64,000 nt of DNA, taken from Natronococcus jeotgali DSM 18795. Its GTDB lineage: Archaea; Halobacteriota; Halobacteria; Halobacteriales; Natrialbaceae. The stretch lies in the NCBI RefSeq assembly GCF_000337695.1, contig NZ_AOIA01000031.1, positions 52,181-116,180 of the forward strand, in the 5' to 3' direction. The translations under genes and the position numbers were made by a program. The notes below the pieces were generated by a model. The model saw only the letters and a list, made by a program, of their open reading frames with translations, did not search any database and was not told where the DNA came from. Below are positions 43,220-52,721 of the stretch, piece by piece; position 1 is the stretch's first letter; every line of letters starts with the position of its first letter.

Positions 43220-44992
43220 TCAGTCGTCGGAGGGAACCAGCGAGCTCTTCGCGGTCGCCTCCGCCAGCGACTCCGTCTCCGCGAACGGGTACCAGGACTG
43301 CTTGGCGTCGGTCATGTACGGCGCCTCGAAGTCCGTCTCCTCGGGTTCGCAGAACTCGATCAGCGCCTCGGTTCCGGTCGCCTCGGCCCACTGGCGGAAC
43401 GTCTGTCCGTCCGTGCGGTGGGCGGCGAAGGCCTCGAGCACGTTTTTGATCGCCCCGGGCGCCTCGTCGGCGGGAATCCGCTGCTGGATCCACTCGACGA
43501 AGGAGGGATCCTCGCCGACCCCGCCGCCGACGCCGATGTCGAACGCCTCGACCATCTCGCCGTCCTTGCGGGCGCGCATCCCCTGCAGGCCGATGTCGGC
43601 GGTCATCGCCTGCCCGCAGTCGGCCGTACAGCCCGAGTAGTGTAGCTTGATCGTGCCGACGTCGTCGGGAAGGTCGACGTTCTCGTTGAGCCAGCGCAGC
43701 GTGCGGGCCATCCGAGCTTTCGTCTCGGTCAGCGCGATCGAACAGAACTCCGTCCCGGTACAGGCCATCGCGCCGCGCTCGAACGGACTCGGCTCGGGGC
43801 GGTACTCGGAGAGCAGCTCCTCGCCGAGCAGCGCCTCGAGGACGTCCTCGTGGACGTCGACGATCACGGGGTTCTGCCGGCGCGTGAGCCGGAGCTCGCC
43901 CGAGCCGTACTCGTCGGCGAGGTCGGCGAGCTCGAGGGCGTCGTCGGCGGGCATGCGACCGACCGGGACCGTCAGGCCGACGTAGTACATCCCCTCGCCT
44001 TCCTGTTCGTGGACGCCGACGTGGTCGCGCTTGCCGGCGTCGGCGGGTTTGCCGGCGTTGTAGGTGTACTCCTCGCGGAAGCTCTCGCCCGCGGGCTCGA
44101 GCTCGACGTCGACGTACTCCTCCTGGAGCGTCTCGCGGATCTGCTCCTCGCCCCAGTCCTCGACGAAAAAGCGCGTGCGGTTCTTCGATCGGTTCTGGCG
44201 ATTGCCGTGGTCGCGGTAGAGCTCGACGAACCCGCGGCCGACCTCGTAGGCGTTCTCCGGACGAACGAAGACGTCGAGCGGGCTCGCGGCGCGGGGCTGG
44301 CGACCGCCGAGGCCGCCGCCGATCCGGACGTTGAACCCCCTGACGAGCTCTCCATCGATCTCCTTGCGTGCCGGCTCGAAACCCACGTCGTTGAGCGCGT
44401 CCTGTGCACAGCCCGATTTCGACCCCGTCACGCTGATGTTGAACTTCCGGGGCATGTTCGACAGGGCGTCGTCGCCGCGCAGTTCCTCCTGAAACCGCTC
44501 GAGCAGCGACCCCGAGTCGACGTACTCCTCGACCTTGCCGCGGAGCGCCGACCCGGAGATGTTGCGCATCGTGTCCCCGCCCGCCGACCGGGAGGAGACG
44601 CCGACCGACTCGAGTGTCTCCCAGATCTCGGGGACGTCCTCGAGTCTGAGCCAGTGGAGCTGGATCGACTGGCGGGTCGTCAGGTCCAGCCAGCCGTTGC
44701 CGAACTCGGGGTTCTCGACGGGACCCGTCGCGTAGTCGCGGGCGACCTCGGCGATCGTCCGCAGCTGGCCGGGCTCGAGGACGCCGCCGGCGTTGGTCAG
44801 CCGCATCATGAAGTACGATTCCTGGCCGTCGCGCTGGTGGAAGAGTCCCCAGAACTTGAACCGGGTGAACCACTCCTCGCGTTCGTCCTCCGGAATCGCC
44901 TCGTAGCCGCCGTTCTCGGCGAACTCGAGGACGTGCTCGCGAACCTCGTCGCCGTAACAGTCCTCCTTTCGGGCTTCCTTTTTATGCGCCAT
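43220..44992 (-). CDS. nirA: Ferredoxin-dependent siroheme nitrite/sulfite reductase
   Basis: A 590-residue enzyme with two ferredoxin-like/siroheme half domains. The siroheme-[4Fe-4S] ligands are visible as ACTGTEFCSIALTETK (Cys-x5-Cys, about residue 415) and HYSGCTADCGQAM (Cys-x3-Cys, about 460). The N-terminal half has LDLTTRQSIQLHW, the siroheme-binding Arg region. It reduces nitrite to ammonia or sulfite to sulfide with electrons from ferredoxin. No nitrate transporter or reductase is adjacent to decide between them, so the symbol is provisional. The ATG at 44992 (MAHKKEARKEDCYGDEV) fits the family. Confidence 0.82.
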   Translation of the reverse strand: MAHKKEARKEDCYGDEVREHVLEFAENGGYEAIPEDEREEWFTRFKFWGLFHQRDGQESYFMMRLTNAGGVLEPGQLRTIAEVARDYATGPVENPEFGNGWLDLTTRQSIQLHWLRLEDVPEIWETLESVGVSSRSAGGDTMRNISGSALRGKVEEYVDSGSLLERFQEELRGDDALSNMPRKFNISVTGSKSGCAQDALNDVGFEPARKEIDGELVRGFNVRIGGGLGGRQPRAASPLDVFVRPENAYEVGRGFVELYRDHGNRQNRSKNRTRFFVEDWGEEQIRETLQEEYVDVELEPAGESFREEYTYNAGKPADAGKRDHVGVHEQEGEGMYYVGLTVPVGRMPADDALELADLADEYGSGELRLTRRQNPVIVDVHEDVLEALLGEELLSEYRPEPSPFERGAMACTGTEFCSIALTETKARMARTLRWLNENVDLPDDVGTIKLHYSGCTADCGQAMTADIGLQGMRARKDGEMVEAFDIGVGGGVGEDPSFVEWIQQRIPADEAPGAIKNVLEAFAAHRTDGQTFRQWAEATGTEALIEFCEPEETDFEAPYMTDAKQSWYPFAETESLAEATAKSSLVPSDD

Positions 44993-45295
44993 CGTCGGCC
45001 ACCTCAATCTGACGATCGAACCCGAATTCGGGATTTTTCTCTCCAAACATGACTCGATTCACGTTCTACCCACACGATCGGTACCTGTATAACTGTAATC
45101 GTTTACAAATTACTACTTATCTACGGAGTTGGACGTCGAGCGTCGGATCTCCAATCGGCTCTAATCTGTATAAGGGAATATCTCCGAACCGAGCGAACGC
45201 TCGAGCGCTCGATTTCGAGGCGGAATCGACGGTCGAGGACCTCGAGTCGAAACGCGATCAGGGGAGGAGAGTGTCGCCGATTCGGTCGGGCCGCG
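44993..45295. other. Upstream region of the siroheme reductase
   Basis: 303 bp between the reductase start and the 3' end of tatC on the same strand. For the reductase, CTGTATAA on the minus strand (about 45087-45094) is TATA-like and would give a leader of about 70 nt. GTAATCGTTTAC at 45099-45110 is a partial dyad. No gene is supported. Confidence 0.45.
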
Positions 45296-46228
45296 TCACC
45301 TGTCTGTCCACTTCAGCAGCAACAGCGTTCCCTCGAACAGGGCGATCATCGTAATCGCGACGATGATGGGGGCCATCCCCGTCGGGTCCATCGTGAACAT
45401 GAACGACAGTCCCGCGAATCCGGCCCAGAAGTACAGGCGCTTGTTCGCGAGCCACTTCCGGGTCGTCACGCCCATCATGATCGCGAGCATGATAAACAGC
45501 GGAATCTGGAAGACGATCGCGAGAAAGCCCGTCAGGGTGATGATCAGGTCGAACGTATCCCCGAGCGCGTAGGCGATGTCCGCGCTCCCCTCGGCGTAGA
45601 AGGTGAAGTACTGGAAGAGGATCGGCAGGACGAGCAGGTACGAAAAGACCATGCCGACCCCGCCGAGGACGACGCTCGTCGGCACCGCCGCGAGGTAGTA
45701 CTTTCGCTCGTGGGGGTACAGCCCCGGTTTCATAAACAGGTAACACTGGTAGACGAACATCGGCAGCGCGACCATGACGCCAAGCAGCGCCGAGAGCTTG
45801 ATCCGGGTCAGCCACAGCTCGAGCGGGTGGTAGATATGCGGCGGCGGCACCTGCTCGAACTGCGAGGGAAAGACGTTGTGCCAGACGTGATCGATCGCCT
45901 GGGAGGCCCACAGCAGCCCGATCGCGGTCCCGGCCGCCCCGACGAGGAACACGACCGCGAGCCGGAGCACCATCTCCTCGATGTGGTCGGCCAGGGGCAT
46001 CTCCTCGTCGTCCGGCGGGGTCGAGATCCCGCCGACTTCGTCGTCCGGATCGGGGTAGTCCGGTTCCGAGTCCTCCTGACGGTCGCCGACGATCCCCTCG
46101 CCGTCGGTCTCGAGTTCGGGTTCGTCGTCGACCGGTCCGTCGACGTCGCTCGGATTCCCCGCCGCGGAACCGTCCCGCGGCTCTTCGGGGGGGTCGACGT
46201 CCCCATCAGTGGCCGACTCGTCCGACAT
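45296..46228 (-). CDS. tatC: Twin-arginine translocase TatC (single-domain form)
   Basis: A 310-residue protein. A long acidic cytoplasmic N-terminal extension (about 1-75) precedes the six-helix TatC core: MPLADHIEEMVLRLAVVFLVGA, the periplasmic-type loop PPPHIYHPLELWLTRIKLSALLGVMVALPMFVYQCYLF with conserved Glu/Pro, then KPGLYPHERKYY, and FDLIITLTGFLAIVFQIPLF. TatC recognises the twin-arginine signal and forms the translocase with TatA. Many exported proteins in this window carry such signals. It diverges from the fused tatC gene, the arrangement of haloarchaeal tatCo and tatCt. Confidence 0.93.
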   Translation of the reverse strand: MSDESATDGDVDPPEEPRDGSAAGNPSDVDGPVDDEPELETDGEGIVGDRQEDSEPDYPDPDDEVGGISTPPDDEEMPLADHIEEMVLRLAVVFLVGAAGTAIGLLWASQAIDHVWHNVFPSQFEQVPPPHIYHPLELWLTRIKLSALLGVMVALPMFVYQCYLFMKPGLYPHERKYYLAAVPTSVVLGGVGMVFSYLLVLPILFQYFTFYAEGSADIAYALGDTFDLIITLTGFLAIVFQIPLFIMLAIMMGVTTRKWLANKRLYFWAGFAGLSFMFTMDPTGMAPIIVAITMIALFEGTLLLLKWTDR

Positions 46229-46371
46229 CTATCGAGATATAGATAGCCCGTCAGTTATAGGCCTTTTCTTACGGCCACCGGAATCGGCCGGGGAGCCGCC
46301 GTCGGTTCTCGAAACGGCCGTTTCGTACACGAAAGGTTGATAACCGGATGTCGGTTACGATCCACCAGCAA
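46229..46371. promoter_or_regulatory. Divergent promoter between the two tatC genes
   Basis: 143 bp. Two TATA-like elements lie close together: ATATAGATAG (46239-46248) for the minus-strand gene and GTTATAGG (46253-46260) for the plus-strand gene. Confidence 0.4.
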
Positions 46372-48732
46372 ATGAGTTCTGCCGTCGACGAGGACACGGC
46401 CCGAGCCATCAACAGCGGCCGGGAGACGCTCGGCGCGATGCTCTCGAGCCTGCAAACGCACCTCCAGAAGGTGTTCATCATCTTCGTCGTCGGGTTCCTC
46501 GGGTCCTTCTACGCGCTCCGGATCTGGATCTGGGACTTCCTCAAGCAGACGGCGACCTCGGAGATGAGCCAGGTCGTCGCCGACGCGACCGACATCATCA
46601 CCCGGACGCCGTTCGAGGTCATCCTTCTACAGGCGAAGATCGGCGTGTTGGTCGGGATCATCGTTTCGATCCCCGCCCTGCTGTACTTCTCCCGACAGAA
46701 GCTGCGCGAACGCGGGTACCGGTCGACGGTGCCGATCACGAAGGTTCACCTGGCCGGTTTCGCAGCGACCTCGTTCGTTCTGTTTTTCGTCGGAGTCTTC
46801 TACGCGTACGCGATCTTCTTTCCGTTCGCGTTCGAGTTCCTCGGCGCCGTGGCGTTCGACGCCGGGGTCACCCCCAGCTGGGGCATCACCGAGTTCACCG
46901 AGTTCATCGCCCTGCTGACGCTCTCGTTCGGGCTCGCGGCCCAGATGCCGCTGTTCATGGGAATGCTCTCCTACACGGAGATCGTTCCCTACGAGACGTT
47001 CCGCAACAAGTGGCGCCACGCGGCGGTCGCGATCACGGTTTTCGGCGCGATGTTCTCCCCGCCGGATCCGTTCACGCTGATCATGTGGGCGCTGCCGCTG
47101 TTCGCGCTGTACGTCTTCAGCCTCGGTCTGGCGAAGGTCGTCGCCAACGTCCGGCGCCGCGGTGCGGCCGAACTCGACACTGGAACCGGGCTGATGAAGC
47201 GGCGGTTCGTCCAATTCCTCGGGCTCGTCACGCTCGCCGGCGTCGGGGCGGTCGTCTTCGTCTCCCAGGGCGGGTTCGCGTTCGTCAACCGGGCGGTGTA
47301 CCCGAACCTCCCCGCGTGGCTCCGGCCCGAGGGCGGGACGCTCGGTTTCTGGGAGCTGTACGCCGATCACGGCGCGCTCGGTCTCGTCGCCATCGGCGCG
47401 ATCACCGCCGCAGCCGTCGGCGGACTCGTCCTGGTGGGGTACACGATCAAGGTCCTGCAGTCTCCCGTCTATCCCCGAGAGGACGACATTCGGTCCGCCG
47501 AAACCGCCGACGACGTCGACTTCGAGACCCTCGAGGCCGAAGACATCGAGGAGGTGCCCGCGACGGTCTTCCTCGCGATGGAGGAGGAAGAGGCCCTCGA
47601 ACACTCCCGGAAGGCGATGTACGACGACGACCGGGAGAAGGCCCAGGCCATCCTCGACCGGTACGACGGCCTCCAGAAACGACAACAGCGGTCCGAGGAC
47701 GGCCCGGGCGCGGACGCGAACCTCGGTGCAAGCGGTGGCGGAGCCGCCGACGGCGCGGCCGCCGACGGGGAGGACGACGGCGGTGTGTTCTCGAGCACGG
47801 CCGCCGGGATGCTCGACGCCTTCACCGAGGAGGAGACGACCGAGGACGACATCGGCGGCTACGCCTACGACCTCGCGTTCATCGTCAACAGCCTCACCTC
47901 GAAGATGTTCTACATTGTCGGCGTGTTCATGCTCGTGCTCGGCGGGGCGTTCGTCGCGCTCTACCAGGGCGGGTTCGGCGTCATCCTCACCCAGTTCGTC
48001 GAGCGCGTTCCGGACGGCGCCCTCGCGGAGGTCACGGACATGACCGAGGCCGAAATCGCGGCCGCGGACACGACCGTAGAGATGGTCGACATCCTGAATC
48101 AGGCGGGACTCGTCATCGCCCTCCACCCCGTCGAGGTGCTGATCTTCATGGTGAAGGTCAGCACGATCCTGGCGGTCATCGCCGTCCTCCCGCTGATCAT
48201 GTACTGGGGCTGGCCGGCAGCCAGGGAGCGCGGTCTCGTCCGCGGCGATGCCCGAGTGTTCCTCGTCTGGGGCGTCGCGATCATCGCCGGGTTCGCCATC
48301 GGACTGTTCCTCGGATTTTACTGGATCGCGCCGGCGGTGATCTCGTATCTGATCACCGACGCCGTGACCAACGGGATGGAAATTTCCTACCGGATCAACA
48401 GCTTCTCGTGGCTCGTGATCTACACGACGCTGGGCGTCGGCTTCCTGTTCAACATCGTCGTCACGATGGCGCTGTTCCACGTCGGCGGCATCGTCAGCTA
48501 CCGGACGATGCTCGAGCGGTGGCGGCCCATCGTCGTCGGGATCTTCACCGCGGCAGCCCTCTTCAGTCCGAAGGGGATCCTGACGATGCTGCTGGTCGCG
48601 ATCCCGATCGCGCTAACCTACGTGCTCGGGCTCGTCGTGCTGTACGTCCTCACCGGCGGGGGTCGCCTCTTCGGAGGCGGCGGGGGCGGGACGGCCGAGC
48701 CCGACCCCGAGCCGACCCCGTCCGGCGAGTAG
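46372..48732 (+). CDS. tatCt: Fused double TatC (TatCt), 14-TM type
   Basis: A 786-residue protein made of two TatC domains joined through two extra membrane segments and a charged cytoplasmic linker. The first TatC (about 20-270) starts LGAMLSSLQTHLQKVFIIF. The linker (about 355-505) is acidic with an Ala/Gly-rich stretch. The second TatC (about 510-760) includes SLTSKMFYIVGVFMLVLG. Such fusions are known only in haloarchaea, where TatCt is essential for exporting the many folded Tat substrates. I chose the ATG at 46372 (MSSAVDEDTARAINSGRETLG, the usual start) over the ATG 24 nt upstream. A Gly-rich stretch closes the C-terminus. Confidence 0.92.
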   Translation: MSSAVDEDTARAINSGRETLGAMLSSLQTHLQKVFIIFVVGFLGSFYALRIWIWDFLKQTATSEMSQVVADATDIITRTPFEVILLQAKIGVLVGIIVSIPALLYFSRQKLRERGYRSTVPITKVHLAGFAATSFVLFFVGVFYAYAIFFPFAFEFLGAVAFDAGVTPSWGITEFTEFIALLTLSFGLAAQMPLFMGMLSYTEIVPYETFRNKWRHAAVAITVFGAMFSPPDPFTLIMWALPLFALYVFSLGLAKVVANVRRRGAAELDTGTGLMKRRFVQFLGLVTLAGVGAVVFVSQGGFAFVNRAVYPNLPAWLRPEGGTLGFWELYADHGALGLVAIGAITAAAVGGLVLVGYTIKVLQSPVYPREDDIRSAETADDVDFETLEAEDIEEVPATVFLAMEEEEALEHSRKAMYDDDREKAQAILDRYDGLQKRQQRSEDGPGADANLGASGGGAADGAAADGEDDGGVFSSTAAGMLDAFTEEETTEDDIGGYAYDLAFIVNSLTSKMFYIVGVFMLVLGGAFVALYQGGFGVILTQFVERVPDGALAEVTDMTEAEIAAADTTVEMVDILNQAGLVIALHPVEVLIFMVKVSTILAVIAVLPLIMYWGWPAARERGLVRGDARVFLVWGVAIIAGFAIGLFLGFYWIAPAVISYLITDAVTNGMEISYRINSFSWLVIYTTLGVGFLFNIVVTMALFHVGGIVSYRTMLERWRPIVVGIFTAAALFSPKGILTMLLVAIPIALTYVLGLVVLYVLTGGGRLFGGGGGGTAEPDPEPTPSGE

Positions 48733-48781
48733 CCGGACGGATCGCCGACGGCTTAAGGGCATTCCCTGCGAACGGGCACCC

Positions 48782-48970
48782 ATGCCCAAGATCAGCGTCG
48801 AAATGCCACAGGAGTTGCTCGACGACCTCGACGGCCACGTCGGCGACGACGGAAAGTTCGTCAACCGCAGCGACGCGATCCGCGCCTCGGTTCGCAAGAC
48901 CCTCGACATCCTGGACGAGATCGACGACCGCCACGACCGACTCGAGAGCGACGAACGACGGGAGTCGTAA
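48782..48970 (+). CDS. Ribbon-helix-helix (CopG-like) DNA-binding protein
   Basis: A 62-residue protein. PKISVEMPQELLDDLDGHV forms the ribbon and first helix, and NRSDAIRASVRKTLDIL the second helix, the classic RHH dimer fold. The Glu/Arg-rich C-terminus is probably helical. It has a TATA-like CTTAAGG about 30 nt upstream (leaderless). Its target is unknown, and no toxin gene follows, so an antitoxin role is unlikely. Confidence 0.85.
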   Translation: MPKISVEMPQELLDDLDGHVGDDGKFVNRSDAIRASVRKTLDILDEIDDRHDRLESDERRES

Positions 48971-49025
48971 TTACCGATCCTCAGAACCAGATTGCTTATG
49001 GGGGTTCGACGGTGTACCCTGTGCC

Positions 49026-49265
49026 ATGACGACACCAACGACCGAGCGGGAACTCGAGTCGCCGACGGAGACGGTCGAACTCCCCGCGACGGAGACGGTC
49101 CAGCGCGCGCTTCACGAGGCGACGGCCCATCTGTACGACGAACTCGCCGTAGCCGGCGAGACGACGGAGCTACCGCCCGAAGTGTTCGACGGGCTCGAGG
49201 AGCTGTACGTCGCCACGGGCGAGGAGTCGGTGACGACGGTCCGGATCAGCTACGAGCGCGAGTAA
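49026..49265 (+). CDS. Small acidic protein, function unknown
   Basis: A 79-residue acidic protein (MTTPTTERELESPTETVELP ... TTVRISYERE), helical in the middle (VQRALHEATAHLYDELAVAG). TTATGG about 27 nt upstream of the ATG fits a leaderless promoter. It converges with rlmE, 9 nt apart. I recognise no family. Confidence 0.6.
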   Translation: MTTPTTERELESPTETVELPATETVQRALHEATAHLYDELAVAGETTELPPEVFDGLEELYVATGEESVTTVRISYERE

Positions 49266-49274
49266 GGTGGGGCG

Positions 49275-50060
49275 TCAGTCCCGGTCGATTCGCTCGGCGA
49301 ATCCGAAGTTGGGCTTGACGTCGCCGACGCGAACCGCGACGGTTTCGCCCGCCTCGGCGCCGGAGACGAACAGTCGGTAGCCGTCGATCGACGCGATGCC
49401 ATCGCCCTCGCTGCCGACGTCGACGATCTCGACCTCGAGTTCGTCGCCGGGCCGAAGGGCGGTGGTGAGCCGTCCCTTGGCGACGAGGTACAGCTCCGAG
49501 GACGACTCCCGGGAAGCGTCGGGCGCCGTCGCCCGGACGTACTGGAACTCGTCCTCGAGGTCGGCCCGGAACGCGTCGACGTCGGGACCCTCGAACACCT
49601 TCGCGACGAAATTGCCGCCGCTGTCGAGCAGGTCGAGGGCCGTTTCGAACGCCTGTCGGGCGAGGTGCAGCGACCGGGCCTGATCGAGCGAGTACTCGCC
49701 GGACATGTTCGGCGCCATGTCCGAGATAACGACGTCGACCGCGCCGCCCGCGGCGTCGGTGACCCGATCTCGGGTTCGTTGCTCGGTCATGTCGCCGCGG
49801 ATCGTCTCGACGCGGTCGGTGCCGCCCCCCACCTCGAGATCCTTGATGCGCTGGAGGTCCACGCCCACGACCTGTCCCTGCGGACCGACCCGCTCGGCGG
49901 CGACCTCGAGCCAGCCTCCGGGAGCCGCCCCCAAGTCGACGACGGTGTCGCTCCCGGAGATAACGTTCTCGAGGTCGTCGAGCTGCTTGAGTTTGTAGGC
50001 CGCCCGACTGCGGTACCCCTCCTGTTTCGCCTTGTTGTAGTAGTGGTCTTTCCGTGTCAT
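49275..50060 (-). CDS. rlmE: 23S rRNA 2'-O-methyltransferase RlmE (FtsJ) with C-terminal TRAM domain
   Basis: A 261-residue enzyme. The N-terminus DHYYNKAKQEGYRSRAAYKLKQLD and the SAM-binding VVDLGAAPGGWLEVAAE (about 40-56) are typical of FtsJ. The catalytic K-D-K-E tetrad is visible as the early Lys, SDMAPNMSG, VAKVFEG and the SSELYLVAKG end of the fold. The last 60 residues (LRPGDELEVEIVDVGSEGDGIA ... ETVAVRVGDVKPNFGFAERI) form a TRAM RNA-binding domain, usual in haloarchaeal RlmE. It methylates the ribose of a conserved U in the 23S rRNA A-loop. Confidence 0.95.
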   Translation of the reverse strand: MTRKDHYYNKAKQEGYRSRAAYKLKQLDDLENVISGSDTVVDLGAAPGGWLEVAAERVGPQGQVVGVDLQRIKDLEVGGGTDRVETIRGDMTEQRTRDRVTDAAGGAVDVVISDMAPNMSGEYSLDQARSLHLARQAFETALDLLDSGGNFVAKVFEGPDVDAFRADLEDEFQYVRATAPDASRESSSELYLVAKGRLTTALRPGDELEVEIVDVGSEGDGIASIDGYRLFVSGAEAGETVAVRVGDVKPNFGFAERIDRD

Positions 50061-50214
50061 GGTTCGATCGCGCCGATCCGATCGGCGTCGGCGACGCCGG
50101 CGACGGATCGGCCGTATTCGTACCTCGAGTAGGGACCTGAAGCGGAAAGACCTGCTGATCGGGGAGAGCGCGTTCCGGCGTGTAACTTACGGGTGGGGCC
50201 GTGAACGCTCGCCC

Positions 50215-50418
50215 ATGGAAACGCCACCCGAACTGAAAGCGGCGGCGGGTGACGGCGACGAGGACGACACCGCCTCCGTCGAGCCGAGCGAGGGAATCGA
50301 CGGCGAACCGAAGACGAAACTCGGCTGGGGCAGCGACGCCTAAGGGGGGTACCCGCTTTGCAACGACGCGATCGACGAGATCACCGACGGGGAGATCCGG
50401 CTGCGCGGGGAGTACTGA
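50215..50418 (+). pseudogene. Small ORF split by an in-frame TAA
   Basis: A 42-codon ORF (METPPELKAAAGDGDEDDTA ... TKLGWGSDA) ends at TAA 50341-50343. In exactly the same frame the sequence continues as GGYPLCNDAIDEITDGEIRL, RGEY, then TGA at 50416-50418, with clear coding character. Together they look like one small protein of about 66 residues interrupted by a nonsense codon. The first part may still be made. No family is recognised. Confidence 0.5.
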
Positions 50419-50470
50419 GCCGGGTTCGCTCGCGTGCTTTCTTTTGAATCGCCCGCGCGTAAAGAGTGCA

Positions 50471-50478
50471 TTTTTATG
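50471..50478 (+). promoter_or_regulatory. TATA box of pcn
   Basis: TTTTTATG centred about 28 nt upstream of the PCNA ATG at 50503 indicates a leaderless or near-leaderless mRNA. Confidence 0.55.
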
Positions 50479-50502
50479 CCGACCGTCCGTACCTCGAGCC
50501 AT

Positions 50503-51246
50503 ATGTTCAAGGCCATCGTGAGCGCGGAAACGCTCACCAGCGCGCTCGATTCGGTGAGCGTACTGGTCGACGAGTGCAAGATCCATCTCGAGGAGGAGGG
50601 GCTCGAAATCCGGGCCGTCGATCCCGCGAACGTCGGGATGGTCGATCTCTCGCTCGAGGCGGCCGCGTTCGAATCCTACGAGGCCGACGGCGGACTGATC
50701 GGAGTGGATCTCTCGCGGCTCGAGGACATCGCCGGAATGGCCGACTCCGGACAGCTCATTCAGCTCGAACTCGACGAAGAGACCCGCAAGCTCCACATCC
50801 AGATCGACGGGCTCGAGTACACCCTGGCGCTGATCGACCCCGACTCGATCCGCCAGGAGCCCGACATCCCAGAACTGGACCTGCCCGCACGGGTCGTCCT
50901 CGAGGGGAAAGACGTCAACCGCTCGGTGACGGCCGCCGACATGGTCTCCGATCACATCGCCCTGGGCGTCGACGAAGGCGAGGAGTTCTTCTACGTCGAC
51001 GCGGAGGGCGACACCGACGACGTCCACCTCGAACTTACCCGGGAGGACCTGATCGACCTGCAGGTCGGGCCCGCTCACTCGCTGTTCTCGCTGGACTACC
51101 TCAAGGACATGAACAAGGCGATCCCCGGCGACGCGGAGGTCACCCTCGACCTCGGCGAGGAGTTCCCCGTCAAGATCTACTTCGGATTCGCGGAGGGACT
51201 GGGCCAGGTCACCTACATGCTGGCGCCGCGGATCCAGAGCGACTGA
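50503..51246 (+). CDS. pcn: DNA polymerase sliding clamp (PCNA)
   Basis: A 247-residue PCNA, the homotrimeric clamp that tethers polymerases, ligase and FEN1. It starts [29 protein letters not shown]. It contains the domain pattern [20 protein letters not shown] (DNA-facing helix and strand), the interdomain connecting loop [18 protein letters not shown], and the C-terminal [23 protein letters not shown]. As in other haloarchaea it is strongly acidic. The TATA box at 50471 fixes the start at 50503. It is followed within about 1.5 kb by priL. Confidence 0.97.
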   Translation: MFKAIVSAETLTSALDSVSVLVDECKIHLEEEGLEIRAVDPANVGMVDLSLEAAAFESYEADGGLIGVDLSRLEDIAGMADSGQLIQLELDEETRKLHIQIDGLEYTLALIDPDSIRQEPDIPELDLPARVVLEGKDVNRSVTAADMVSDHIALGVDEGEEFFYVDAEGDTDDVHLELTREDLIDLQVGPAHSLFSLDYLKDMNKAIPGDAEVTLDLGEEFPVKIYFGFAEGLGQVTYMLAPRIQSD

Positions 51247-51380
51247 CACCGCCGTTTTCGCTCGATCACGTTCGATCGCTTCTCCTTCGCGTGCGACGGT
51301 ATCTCACTCGATCCAGGACTTAAAACGTCGATATGGTAAGCACCGCCCCTACCAGTCCCCTCCGCGTAGGGAGAACGCGC

Positions 51381-51695
51381 ATGCCCTCCACCAGCGACCC
51401 CAGCGATCGACGGTACGAGGCGACGTTCGATCCCGCCGGCGACAGCGCCAGCGAGGCCGTTCTCGAGGCGGTCGGCGCGGCCGCCGGCGTCGATCCGCTC
51501 GAACTCGAGCCACTGTACGCCGTCGTCGATCCGGACGCGATCGACGCGCTGTGTGCACACGCCCGCCGGACGGACGGGAACCGGGCGCACACCCTCCGGT
51601 TCTCCTACGCCGGCTTCGACGTCGACGTCCGGACCGACGGGCGGATCCGCGTCTCGGATCCGCCGGCGACCTCCGGCGCGGTCGCCGGCGACTGA
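51381..51695 (+). CDS. HalOD1-domain protein
   Basis: A 104-residue protein consisting of one HalOD1 output domain: YEATFDPAGDSASEAVLEAVGAAAGVDPLELEPLYAVVDPDAIDAL, then LRFSYAGFDVDVRTDGRIRV. HalOD1 modules occur alone or behind receiver and PAS domains in haloarchaea; their activity is unknown. The ATG at 51381 starts just before the domain; an in-frame ATG at 51333 would lie close to the TTAAAA promoter element at 51318-51323 and is less likely. It converges with the hydrolase gene, with no gap. Confidence 0.8.
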   Translation: MPSTSDPSDRRYEATFDPAGDSASEAVLEAVGAAAGVDPLELEPLYAVVDPDAIDALCAHARRTDGNRAHTLRFSYAGFDVDVRTDGRIRVSDPPATSGAVAGD

Positions 51696-52556
51696 TCACT
51701 CGTGGTCGGCGAGAAACGACAGCAGCGTCTCGTTGACCCGCTCCGAGTCCTCGATGAAAAAGCAGTGCGAGCCGTCCTCGACGAGTTCGAGGCGCGTGTC
51801 CGGAATCTTCTCGCCGAGTAGCTTGCCGTTCGCGACCGGGAGAACCCGGTCGTTCGTCCCGTGCATGACCAGCGTCGGCACCCGAATGCGTTCGAGGCGA
51901 TCGCTGACGTCGAACTCGAGGGCGGCCGCGGCCTGGGCCTCGCGGGCGGCCTCGCCGGCGTCTTGCTCCAGTCGCCACTCGATGATGCGATCCATCAGGT
52001 GCGGGTTCCGGTTGGTGAACCGCTCGTTGAAGGCGGGTCGCATCCGGTGGCGGACGACCTCCCGTTCGTTCGCGCCGTCGGGCACGTCGAACATGTGCTC
52101 CTGGGTCTCGTCGGGGATCGGGACCGCGTCGACCCCGCCGTGGGTGGTACAACACAGCGTCAGCGTCTTCGTGCGGGAGTACTCCAGCGCGTAGCGCTGG
52201 GCGACCATCCCGCCCATGCTCGCGCCGACGATGTGGGCGTCGTAGATCCCGACGTCGTCGAGAACGGCCTCGAGGTCGGCGGCCAGCCCGCCGATCGAGT
52301 AGCCGGCGAACTTGAAGATCAGCGGGGCGCGGAGCCTGCGCGGGAGCCGGGGCAACAGCGGCGGGAGCCCGGCTTCGGATCGCCCCGTCCCCCGGTTGTC
52401 GGGGGCGATCACGCCGTACTCGCCGGCGACGGCCTCGCGCTGCCAGCGCCACATCCACCGTCCGAAGCCGAGTCCCTGCAGAAAGACGACGGGCGTTCCC
52501 TCCCCGCCGTCGCGTTCGTAGTAGATCGACACGCCGTCGCGAGTGACCCGTGGCAT
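51696..52556 (-). CDS. Alpha/beta-fold hydrolase
   Basis: A 286-residue hydrolase. The oxyanion-hole strand is VVFLQGLGFG, then IAPDNRGTGRSE. The nucleophile Ser113 sits in VGASMGGMVAQ, the acidic residue in LVMHGTNDRVLP, and the His in EDGSHCFFIED, a complete catalytic triad. An esterase, lipase or haloperoxidase-like function cannot be resolved. The start at 52556 gives MPRVTRDGVSIYYERDG, the standard beginning of the family; longer frames upstream are not conserved-looking. Confidence 0.88.
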   Translation of the reverse strand: MPRVTRDGVSIYYERDGGEGTPVVFLQGLGFGRWMWRWQREAVAGEYGVIAPDNRGTGRSEAGLPPLLPRLPRRLRAPLIFKFAGYSIGGLAADLEAVLDDVGIYDAHIVGASMGGMVAQRYALEYSRTKTLTLCCTTHGGVDAVPIPDETQEHMFDVPDGANEREVVRHRMRPAFNERFTNRNPHLMDRIIEWRLEQDAGEAAREAQAAAALEFDVSDRLERIRVPTLVMHGTNDRVLPVANGKLLGEKIPDTRLELVEDGSHCFFIEDSERVNETLLSFLADHE

Positions 52557-52721
52557 ACCCGTGCCGACGCAGCGGACGCCCTTGAAATCGACCCTCGAGG
52601 CAGAGCCGAATCCCGGCACCGGTAGCGTCGTCTTACCGCCGGTAACTGCGCTTTGGTTCGACGGTTCGGAGCGGCCGCGCAATCAGGGCGCTTAACCTCC
52701 CCGAGTAACACTACGTTACCG

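Noticed and set aside
46627..48480. 617-codon minus-strand frame opposite the fused tatC
   Set aside because: Charged low-complexity antisense of a membrane-protein gene.
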